Below are positions 15,084 through 22,189 of a DNA stretch of 22,189 nt, piece by piece. Origin of the DNA: a virus. Both the position numbers and the translations under genes were made by a program. Location of the stretch: IMG/VR virus record IMGVR_UViG_3300002120_000033, positions 1 to 22,189 of that record. One strand, written 5' to 3'. The notes under the pieces are model-generated. The model saw nothing but the letters and a program-made list of their open reading frames with translations. It ran no database searches and was not told where the DNA came from. The stretch's first letter is position 1; each line of letters opens with the position of its first letter.

Positions 15084-15355
15084 CTTCAATATGGGCTATA
15101 GCAAAAGAATTACAGATACCTCTTGATAGAGATATAGAGGAATTAGTAGACGTGCCTTACACAATATCTTTTGTTATTAGAAAAAGGATGCAAGTAGACA
15201 ACCTTTCAGAGTTACCAAAGGATAAAAGACCGCCTGAATTAACTATTTGGGATGGTACTTCAGATGATATAGAAAGTTGGTTAGATAGGGTATTTTCTGG
15301 TAAACAAGAATCAAAAGCTAATTTAGTTATTTCCCCTAAAGATATAGAGGGATAA
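15062..15355 (+). CDS. Chaperone T domain, made as -1 frameshift fusion (gpGT-like)
   Basis: This 97-codon segment has no good independent start; the only start-like codon at the upstream end is GTG at 15152, with no convincing ribosome binding site. Read in the -1 frame from the slippery site it continues as IARSNGVASIWAIAKELQIP, then LDRDIEELVDVPYTISFVIRKR, and ends NLVISPKDIEG. Joined to the first 237 residues of the upstream gene it gives a 334-residue G-T fusion. In lambda-type phages the T domain of such fusions recruits tail tube subunits to the chaperone-coated tape measure. The stop is 3 nt before the tape measure ATG. The segment 15084-15151 would otherwise be an unexplained gap with coherent protein sequence, which strengthens the case. 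Confidence 0.75.
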   Translation: MARSNGVASIWAIAKELQIPLDRDIEELVDVPYTISFVIRKRMQVDNLSELPKDKRPPELTIWDGTSDDIESWLDRVFSGKQESKANLVISPKDIEG

Positions 15356-15358
15356 AAT

Positions 15359-18300
15359 ATGGCAGAAAATATAGATAGAATATTACAACAATTAAAACAA
15401 TTACAGGTAGAAGCTGGTGGAGCAGAACAGAGATTAGAAAGACTTTACAAGATGCTCTCAAATATAGTCCAACTTTCTGCAAGAGGGGGAATTCCTACAG
15501 AAACTGGTGTTGGTAGAGTTACTGGTAGACTTCTAACTGGAGAACAGCAAGTAGCAGGTAGACCTAGAGTTGGCGGCGGAGCTTACGCCCGCCTTTCTGC
15601 TGTAGCGGGAAGTGTACAAACAATAATTGATGAAATTATAAACACCCAATCAAAACTAGCAGAAAGGGAGTTAGCTGCTATTAAAGCTTCTAGTTTAAGA
15701 CAAACTCGTTTTGGAGCTATACCTAAAACAAGGCTGCCTACCACATTAGCTACACCTATTGAGGAACAAGCACCTGGGTATACTCCTGAACTAGCTTTCG
15801 GAGGAGTTCCTACTGGAATTGCTACAACAGTTAGAGCACAACTTCTAGAAAGTGTCCAAAAAGAAGTTATCAGATTAAAAGAAACTTTAAGTGCAGAGGT
15901 TGAACCAGGAGAAACTGGTTTATCAACGGAAGCTAAAAAACAATTAGAAGAATTAATAAAGTTCTACCAAAATACTGCAAATAACATTATGAAGCAGATC
16001 AATGAGAGGGTAGAACAAACTCTTTCTGCAACCACACCAAGTACAAGAGAGTTCGCACCCACAGTACCCACATCTGCTCAAATGTATGCAGATACAGAGA
16101 TAGAAAAGCTCTTAGCAGGGATGTCCAAAACAGAGAAAATGGGGATAAGCCCCGTTGAAATCTCCCGAATGAGAGAAAAGTATGAGGATGCTTATAATGC
16201 AATTTATGGAGCACAACAAAAAGTTAAACAGGGTGCAGAAGAATTAGACAAATCTCTAAAATTAGTTGCACAGCGTTTAGGGGGAGAAGAATATGCTGGT
16301 GCTGCTACAAAAGCTGCAAATGCAACAGGCCACCTTTATGATACTATTACTACTACTCCTCTAAGAGCAGTAAATGATGAATTTAAAACCTTTACAATTT
16401 CTTTAAATAACTCCGCAGGTTCTATGGAGAAAGTAAATATTTATGTTAGAGAAACTGCAAAAGGTTTAGAATTTCTATCTAAACAACAATTCTTAGCAGC
16501 CAGAACTGTACAACAAGCACCAGTAACTACTGAGGGTTTAGCTAGAAGTCTTGATCCATTTAGAGCTAAAAGAGCGTTAGAATTCGCAGAAAGAGCGGGT
16601 TTTGGTGTAGAACAACTAACAGGAGTAACCACAGAATTACCAGTAGGAATCTCTAGACTTAAATTTGAAGCTAAAGATGCTGAAGGAGTAATGCAAAGGT
16701 TAAACCTTGTAGTAGATAGATATGGCAAAGTTTTAGTACAAACCAATAGAAGATTAATACCTTTTACAGAAGCGATTATTAAAAATGCTATTGAAGTTAC
16801 TAAATGGGGTGCTGGTGTTGCTTTAGTCTATGGTGGTATGTATAGATTACAACAATTAGTAAGAGTAGCTATTGATAATGAAACCAAATTAGCTGATGTA
16901 GCTATTATCTTAGGAGATGCACATAGAGATCTCAATGAAATTTTTGATGATGCCGCAGAAGTAGCTAAAGAGACTGGTGAAAATATTAATGCAGTATTAG
17001 AAACTTATGTTTTGGCTTATAGAGCCGTAGGTGCTGTAGAAGATCCAATAAGAAGAACAGCGGCAGCTAACAAACTTCTAACAGATTCTACTATCCTCAA
17101 TAAACTTTCTACTTTGGATGCAGCATCTTCCATAGATGTTCTAGCAGGTTCAATTAGACAGATGCAGCAACCTCAAGAAACTATGGAACAAGCCTTAGAG
17201 AGAAGTAGAGATTTATTAGACAAATGGATAACAGTCAATAGAAAAGCTAATGTTGATTTAGCTACCTTAGCTACAGCTTTTTCTATTACTTCAGAATCTG
17301 CCCTAAATGCTGGTGTATCTGTAGAACAACTCAATGCTATTATTGCAGCCTTAGCTGAAAAGATCGGCGGTTTAGGTGGTAGAGAAACTGGTAATGCTGT
17401 TAGAGCATTAATTGGTGGAGTTTACCAACAGCAGGCTTCGGATATTTTATCCAGATATGGTATTGCAGTACAAGATACTACTGGAAAAATGCGCCCATTC
17501 TTAGATATTTCTAAAGAGATTTTTGATCTATACTCTGCTAAACTAATCAGCTCTGATGAGCTAAATAAAATCGGGTATGTTTTAGGTGGTGGAGTTAGAA
17601 GAGGACAGCAATATGTTGCCTTTCTATCTGACTTTGAAAGAATACAAGAATTAGTAGCTGTACAAACAGATGCTACAGGTGCAGCACAAGCAGCTTTGGG
17701 TAGAAAATTAGACACTACTCAAGTTTCTGTAACACAATTAGGCAATGCTTTCCAAAGTCTAGCACAAACTTTAGGTACTAAAGGTGGTATATTAGATTTA
17801 ATGAATGGTGTTATTAAAGCTGCAACTCTTCTTTTAGGTCTCTTTGATAAAATGGGAGATATTTTAGGTTCTTTAACCGTGCCTACAACTGTTTTAGCTT
17901 TAGCAGGTTTGATTTTTTCAGGACAAACTGGTGCAAGGAGACTAGATGCTTTCAAATACAACCTAGCCAATGTTTCACAAAGATTTGGTGGTGGCATTGA
18001 AAATCTTTTACTAAGGACGCCTGGATTTGCTATGCAACAACGAGTTGCCGAAACCTTTGGACAGACTGGTAGAGCAGGAGCTATAGGTACTAGAGCAGGC
18101 TTTGCATTTCAGAAATATGCCCCTGCTTTAGCTTTAGGTTCTTTTCAAGGTTTGTCTAGATTATCTCAAGGGCAAACTAAAGAAGCTGGAATAGATTTTG
18201 CTGGCGCTATTTTAGGTGCATTTGCTACTGGTGGCAGCCCTATTGGTGCATTAATTGGTAGTGCTATTGCTGATACTTTTGTAGCAACTGCATTAGCCCA

Positions 18301-20392
18301 TGAACCAGAATTTGAGAATCTATTTAAAAATATGTTTAAAGCCGGATTAGAGGGGGTTGAAGAAGAGATAGAGCCAGATGAATTTCAAGCCACTATGGAA
18401 GAAATCTTTGGAGAGGGTTTAGGAGGCGCAGGAACAATAGGTAGAATTAGAGCTAGGTTAGATCAAGTTATTCTTAATACTTTTGGAGGTTTAGCAGAAG
18501 ATGTGGGAGGCTGGTTTGGTAGAGACTTTGATTTACCTACAGTAACTATGGAACAGGCAGCCTTAAGAAATGCAACTCCAGAACAATTAGAGAGACTAGG
18601 AAAACTTAGAACAGAAACTCCAGCACAAGTTACAGAGGATGTTTTAGGACGTTCTGCAATAGAACAAAGAAGATTAGCCCTTGCTTCAAAGGAGATTGGT
18701 GGCAGATTAATAGGCGATATTATTGATGAGATTATCACAAGTTCTAAAGAAGCTCTAAGACAGAAAGCCTTTAAGGGAGAAATAAGACCTAAACAATTAT
18801 TAACAGGTTTAGAGGAAACTCAGGGCTTTAAGGGGACTTTACCTAAATTATATGAAGCTTTTGGTGAACAATTTGATTTAATAGATGATTCTATTTCTGG
18901 TGCAGAAGAAACTTTAGTATCTTTTTCAGAGATACTAATAAAAGCATCTGAAGAGGACAGACTTTATCTAATCCAACTGGCTAGTGAAATTTTTGAAATA
19001 AATGCAGGATTAGAGGACGCTAAAACTCTAGGTAGAGATTCTTTTGAATGGACTGGTGGAATTACTAAAGTAACAGATGGCGCAGCTTTATTAGCAGATA
19101 AATTAGAATTAGCTTCTAATGCAGCTAGAGTTCTTTCAGAAGAATTGAGACTTTCAGAAGTTACTCTACCACAAGTTGTATCTTTAGAAGTAGAACAGGG
19201 AGATCTCGCTAAAGTAGTAGCTAGAGCTGGAGAATATGAAGATATATTCAAAGCAGCCCTAACTCCAGATGAAAGACTAAAGTATGAAAGAGAACAAGAA
19301 TTAGCTAATATTCTAGTAGAAACGTGGATAAATGCTAATCAAATAGCTTATGAAAGATTACAAGGCGGGCCTGGTACACAATTTCTTACCCAAGCTTTTA
19401 AAGATATGGTGCAATCAGGAGAGATCTCTAGAGCAATAACGGAAGGTTTAGGCTATCAATTTGTAGATTTTACACAGGCGCAATTACAAGCAATAATGCC
19501 GCAATATCAGGCAGTTAGACAGTCTATTCTAGCACAAGGCGGAGTTTCAGAGGAAGACCCTCTATTAACTTTCTTCAAAGATTCAGCCTCTCCCGTCTAT
19601 ATGCAGAAAGATTGGAAAATTGTCCAATATCTCTTACAACAAATTCTTGATGTAGAAAAGAAACAATTAGATGGTATTTATAACCTTCCTGAAGGCGCTA
19701 GTTTCTTTGTGCCAGCACAAACTTTACAATATGCATATAATGCAGGTTTCAATGCCGCTGCTGGTGGTGGTGGCGGAGGTTTTGGTGGTGGTGGTCTTAC
19801 AGACGAGCTTGCTAGACCTCCTGGGCCTTATACTAGAACCCCTTCTCAACCTATTCCTGGTCAAATGGATATAGAGAGGATAAGAGAGGCTTGGTTACAA
19901 TTAAAGGATAAGGAATGGCTTAGAGAAAGAACTAGAACTTTCATACCTGAAATTGGAGAACCTACTGCATTAGATACAGATGAAGGTAAAAAATTATTTC
20001 TAGAACGGGGAGGAAAGCCCGCTATTTTACCAAAAGAGGGGGAGGGTGGAGTAATTGAACTTATTACTTCTATAGATTCTTTAGGAACTTCTTTTGCATC
20101 TAGTTTAGATGCTGCTATTCAGAGACTTATAAACTTCTTTGCTGGTAGAGGCCCTGAAAGTATGGGGTTGAAGGGGGAGACTTTAGATTTAGAATCTATA
20201 CAAACTCTTTCAGATACTAATATAGGTAAACCTGCCCCAGCTAACTTGGATTTAAACTTTAGAGCAACAGATAATATTCAACTATTAATAGATGGCAGAC
20301 TTTTGGCTGCAATAGTCAAGCAGTATATCTTTGAAGATCTAATTAGATTTGAAGGTACTGGTGGTTCTGCTACTAGAGTGACGGTGATATAA
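15359..20392 (+). CDS. Tape measure protein
   Basis: This 1677-residue protein is the longest after the repeat fibre and lies directly after the chaperone pair. The N-terminal 470 residues are helical and Gln/Glu/Lys-rich, suited to an extended coiled form. Residues about 477-850 resemble the TP901-type tail core (WGAGVALVYGGMYRLQQLVR, LSTLDAASSIDVLAGSIRQM, ALRKANV-like helices) and end in hydrophobic segments near 808-855. A second hydrophobic Ala/Gly region lies at about 920-981 (FAGAILGAFATGGSPIGALI). A glycine run is at 1467-1479. The C-terminus contains IQLLIDGRLLAAIVKQYI, common in such proteins. The length predicts a tail of about 250 nm. The protein fixes tail length and is thought to leave the tail at infection, with hydrophobic parts helping DNA cross the membrane. 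I see no peptidase or lysozyme domain. The ribosome binding site is AGAGGGA, 7 nt before ATG. Confidence 0.9.
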   Translation: MAENIDRILQQLKQLQVEAGGAEQRLERLYKMLSNIVQLSARGGIPTETGVGRVTGRLLTGEQQVAGRPRVGGGAYARLSAVAGSVQTIIDEIINTQSKLAERELAAIKASSLRQTRFGAIPKTRLPTTLATPIEEQAPGYTPELAFGGVPTGIATTVRAQLLESVQKEVIRLKETLSAEVEPGETGLSTEAKKQLEELIKFYQNTANNIMKQINERVEQTLSATTPSTREFAPTVPTSAQMYADTEIEKLLAGMSKTEKMGISPVEISRMREKYEDAYNAIYGAQQKVKQGAEELDKSLKLVAQRLGGEEYAGAATKAANATGHLYDTITTTPLRAVNDEFKTFTISLNNSAGSMEKVNIYVRETAKGLEFLSKQQFLAARTVQQAPVTTEGLARSLDPFRAKRALEFAERAGFGVEQLTGVTTELPVGISRLKFEAKDAEGVMQRLNLVVDRYGKVLVQTNRRLIPFTEAIIKNAIEVTKWGAGVALVYGGMYRLQQLVRVAIDNETKLADVAIILGDAHRDLNEIFDDAAEVAKETGENINAVLETYVLAYRAVGAVEDPIRRTAAANKLLTDSTILNKLSTLDAASSIDVLAGSIRQMQQPQETMEQALERSRDLLDKWITVNRKANVDLATLATAFSITSESALNAGVSVEQLNAIIAALAEKIGGLGGRETGNAVRALIGGVYQQQASDILSRYGIAVQDTTGKMRPFLDISKEIFDLYSAKLISSDELNKIGYVLGGGVRRGQQYVAFLSDFERIQELVAVQTDATGAAQAALGRKLDTTQVSVTQLGNAFQSLAQTLGTKGGILDLMNGVIKAATLLLGLFDKMGDILGSLTVPTTVLALAGLIFSGQTGARRLDAFKYNLANVSQRFGGGIENLLLRTPGFAMQQRVAETFGQTGRAGAIGTRAGFAFQKYAPALALGSFQGLSRLSQGQTKEAGIDFAGAILGAFATGGSPIGALIGSAIADTFVATALAHEPEFENLFKNMFKAGLEGVEEEIEPDEFQATMEEIFGEGLGGAGTIGRIRARLDQVILNTFGGLAEDVGGWFGRDFDLPTVTMEQAALRNATPEQLERLGKLRTETPAQVTEDVLGRSAIEQRRLALASKEIGGRLIGDIIDEIITSSKEALRQKAFKGEIRPKQLLTGLEETQGFKGTLPKLYEAFGEQFDLIDDSISGAEETLVSFSEILIKASEEDRLYLIQLASEIFEINAGLEDAKTLGRDSFEWTGGITKVTDGAALLADKLELASNAARVLSEELRLSEVTLPQVVSLEVEQGDLAKVVARAGEYEDIFKAALTPDERLKYEREQELANILVETWINANQIAYERLQGGPGTQFLTQAFKDMVQSGEISRAITEGLGYQFVDFTQAQLQAIMPQYQAVRQSILAQGGVSEEDPLLTFFKDSASPVYMQKDWKIVQYLLQQILDVEKKQLDGIYNLPEGASFFVPAQTLQYAYNAGFNAAAGGGGGGFGGGGLTDELARPPGPYTRTPSQPIPGQMDIERIREAWLQLKDKEWLRERTRTFIPEIGEPTALDTDEGKKLFLERGGKPAILPKEGEGGVIELITSIDSLGTSFASSLDAAIQRLINFFAGRGPESMGLKGETLDLESIQTLSDTNIGKPAPANLDLNFRATDNIQLLIDGRLLAAIVKQYIFEDLIRFEGTGGSATRVTVI

Positions 20393-20393
20393 A

Positions 20394-20759
20394 ATGTGGA
20401 CTTACGGCGGGATTCGCATATACCCTCAAGAATTCAATGAGGAAACAAAACAAATTATTGCAAGACTAACTCCTCTACTATCAAATACTGTACATCATAT
20501 ATTTGGTTGGGAAGATCCAATAGTTAAACTACCCTCTTATATAGTTGGTAGTGGAAATATGGATACTATAAAAGCCATGACTAGAGATGGTGTTACACAT
20601 GCTTTAACATCTACTTATTCTATCTATGGCACAGCAGACTTTTATCTAAATAGTTTAAGTATTAAAATGTTAAATAATGTCTCTCAATGTATTGATACCT
20701 CTCAACCAGAAGATGCACCAGTTTATTTAGTAGATTTGGAATTATTCCAAGATGTCTAA
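20394..20759 (+). CDS. Small tail-tip/baseplate protein
   Basis: This 121-residue protein begins 1 nt after the tape measure stop, with only a weak GGTGA site. It reads MWTYGGIRIYPQEFNEETKQ, LLSNTVHHIFGWEDPIVKL, SYIVGSGNMDTIKAM and finally DAPVYLVDLELFQDV. Its size, beta-rich pattern and place between tape measure and hub suggest a small tail-tip structural protein, equivalent in position to distal tail or LysM-type baseplate proteins, though no LysM motif is seen. The last 8 nt overlap the following gene, implying coupled translation. I recognise the pattern only from uncharacterised phage proteins, so the function is inferred from position. Confidence 0.6.
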   Translation: MWTYGGIRIYPQEFNEETKQIIARLTPLLSNTVHHIFGWEDPIVKLPSYIVGSGNMDTIKAMTRDGVTHALTSTYSIYGTADFYLNSLSIKMLNNVSQCIDTSQPEDAPVYLVDLELFQDV

Positions 20760-21741
20760 ATTATACGCTACTGTGACTAATACAAGCAATTTAGATAGCA
20801 TAATTATCAATACTGCACATACAGCAGCGACCTCTACAGCTATTATCAATGCTAAAAATACCAGTTTGAATTTAGGAGATGCTATAGCTGTTGATTTAGG
20901 TTATGATACAGATCACGCACAAATCTTCTCAGGTTTTGTCAAACAAGTAGAGAAAAGAGCGCCAGATAATACTTATACAATTACTGCACACGATGTCTTA
21001 ATTAGAGCAATAGATTATTTTATCGCATCTTCAAATCCAGAAGAGCCTTTTTCTAGAAGAAATATTCGTGCAGAATTCCTTGTGAGAGATTTACTAGAGT
21101 TAGCCGGACTTACAAACTATATATATGATGCTACATTTTTTACCTTTGCTGTAAGTTCTGTTGCAGAGGTTAATTTAGTCTCATCTTATGATTATTGCAA
21201 AAACATCGCTGATTTACTAACTTGGCATTTATTTGCAGACCAGAGTGGTTTTGTACATTTTGAAAACAGAAAACCCCATGTAATGCTTGCAGGTAGCCCA
21301 GAATCTCAACAACCAGGATTTGTAGCGGATACTCCCATAGCTACTATTACAGACCCCCAAATTTTAAATATAACTCACATGATCTCAGAAAGGGATTTAA
21401 GAAATAGAGTTGTAGTATATGGCAGTACAGGTATATATGCAGAAGCCTCGGAATCCAGTCCTTATTTACCATCAGGATTTTACAAAACTGCTGTTCTAGC
21501 TACACCCCTAATAGATAGACAAAATATTGCACAAGATTCTGCTGATTATAACTTAGCTTTATTTAATAGGCTTACTGAACAAGTTTCTATGGGTATTTTA
21601 GGAAATTGGAGATATACTGCTAGAAACGTTTTAACTATAAATGAAAGTATTCTAGGTTTTAATAAAGATATGTATATTTTAATAGCTGAACATAACTGGA
21701 GTAAAAATGGTTATGTTGTGACAATGGACTTAAGGAGATAA
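20752..21741 (+). CDS. Baseplate hub protein (gpD/gp27-like)
   Basis: This 329-residue protein starts within the end of the previous gene (8-nt overlap). The N-terminal half has paired beta strands (GDAIAVDLGYDTDHAQIFSG, then FVKQVEKRAPDNTYTITAHD) followed by LIRAIDYFI and a helix RAEFLVRDLLELAG. The later part has LNITHMISERDLRNRVVVYG, typical of the late-control gpD / T4 gp27 hub fold. These proteins form a trimeric ring at the tail end that closes the tube and carries the spike. It lacks lysozyme motifs. The next gene begins immediately after its stop and appears related. Confidence 0.7.
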   Translation: MSKLYATVTNTSNLDSIIINTAHTAATSTAIINAKNTSLNLGDAIAVDLGYDTDHAQIFSGFVKQVEKRAPDNTYTITAHDVLIRAIDYFIASSNPEEPFSRRNIRAEFLVRDLLELAGLTNYIYDATFFTFAVSSVAEVNLVSSYDYCKNIADLLTWHLFADQSGFVHFENRKPHVMLAGSPESQQPGFVADTPIATITDPQILNITHMISERDLRNRVVVYGSTGIYAEASESSPYLPSGFYKTAVLATPLIDRQNIAQDSADYNLALFNRLTEQVSMGILGNWRYTARNVLTINESILGFNKDMYILIAEHNWSKNGYVVTMDLRR

Positions 21742-22189
21742 ATGCCCCCCGCTATTGAACATAATAATGTCAATGTATCTAATCATCTTATAAGATACAC
21801 TAGAAACCAACAAGTTTGTACGGGGGTTGGTAGGCTTATAGTAGTATTTCATTTTGATATACCAAGAACTTTTGTAACTTGGGATACTATTGAATTATTT
21901 GAAAATGGACAAAAAGTAGGTACTTATAATGTCTCTACAATAAAAAAAGATGTTACTACCGGAGAAATAGAACTAGAATGTCAAGATGACTCTAAAAGAT
22001 TGATGGACTATTTTATTTCAGATTCTTATATCATAGATTATTTCTCTTACTCTAGATATTGGATAGAGAAATTTTTAGATGAGGCTGGGATTTCTTATCA
22101 ATTTACTATCTCTTCAGGAGATCAAGGTACACCCCTATCTAATAATACTTCTTTGGGTTTAGATTATGCTTATAATATTATAACAGGAC
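21742..22189 (+). CDS. Second hub-like tail protein, 3'-truncated by window edge
   Basis: ATG at 21742 directly follows the TAA of the hub gene, with TAAGGAG at 21731-21737 as ribosome binding site. The frame is open to the window end (149 codons seen). It reads LIRYTRNQQVCTGVGRLIVV, FVTWDTIELFENGQKVGTY, ELECQDDSKRLMDYFI, SRYWIEKFLDEAGISYQF. The block around CQDDSKRLMDYFI plus the following helix parallels AHDVLIRAIDYFI plus helix in the upstream hub protein, so it is probably a paralogous hub or tip protein. The C-terminus and any spike, peptidase or receptor-binding domain lie beyond the window. Confidence 0.7.
   Translation, partial: MPPAIEHNNVNVSNHLIRYTRNQQVCTGVGRLIVVFHFDIPRTFVTWDTIELFENGQKVGTYNVSTIKKDVTTGEIELECQDDSKRLMDYFISDSYIIDYFSYSRYWIEKFLDEAGISYQFTISSGDQGTPLSNNTSLGLDYAYNIITG

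Noticed and set aside
15152-15355. Independent 67-residue gene starting at GTG 15152
   Set aside because: No convincing ribosome binding site, and the same frame continues upstream to the slippery heptamer, so a frameshift fusion explains it better.
16441-16746. Minus-strand frames inside the tape measure gene (also 17422-17715, 17719-17997, 18463-18738, 18964-19251)
   Set aside because: They are shadows of a long AT-rich gene with strong + strand coding character, without starts or ribosome binding sites.

Overview
The window reads as part of the structural-gene region of a long-tailed bacteriophage or prophage (Caudoviricetes, most likely siphovirus-like). All supported genes lie on the + strand, are tightly packed, and often overlap by 1-10 nt. 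The order runs from virion appendage genes through head-tail connectors, tail tube, tail-assembly chaperones and tape measure to baseplate hub. No tRNA, rRNA, CRISPR array, integrase or replication gene is visible. The host cannot be named. Most of the window is AT-rich with AGA/TTA-type codon use and AGGAG-like ribosome binding sites.

Region 1 (1-7522) holds surface or appendage proteins: the end of a beta-rich structural protein, a small unknown protein, a probable RNA structure/terminator, a right-handed beta-helix fibre/spike protein, and a 1712-residue protein made of 103 consecutive 14-residue repeats. Composition changes sharply inside these genes. About 1850-5150 is GC-richer than everything to the right, and the break falls inside the repeat gene, which points to mosaic assembly by recombination.

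Region 2 (7570-13035) is the neck: a BppU-N-like beta protein, a head-tail adaptor, a GT-B glycosyltransferase interrupted by a 349-residue LAGLIDADG intein just before its catalytic E-x7-E motif, a small CxxC/CxxC head-closure candidate, two poorly known proteins, and a tail-completion/terminator candidate whose true start may be a non-canonical ATA codon.

Region 3 (13049-22189) is the tail: a major tail tube protein with two copies of the tube domain, a strong hairpin after it, and a G/GT-type chaperone pair joined by a predicted -1 ribosomal frameshift on A AAA AAA. A 1677-residue tape measure follows (about 250 nm of tail by the usual 0.15 nm per residue rule), then a small tail-tip protein and two consecutive hub-like proteins that look related to each other, the last cut by the window edge.

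The strongest items for a second look are the 103-copy repeat protein with its internal composition break, the intein in a glycosyltransferase (not a usual intein host), and the frameshift site. The glycosyltransferase lies inside the virion gene cluster, next to a Ser/Thr/Asn-rich repeat fibre, so it may decorate virion proteins. That link is inference only.
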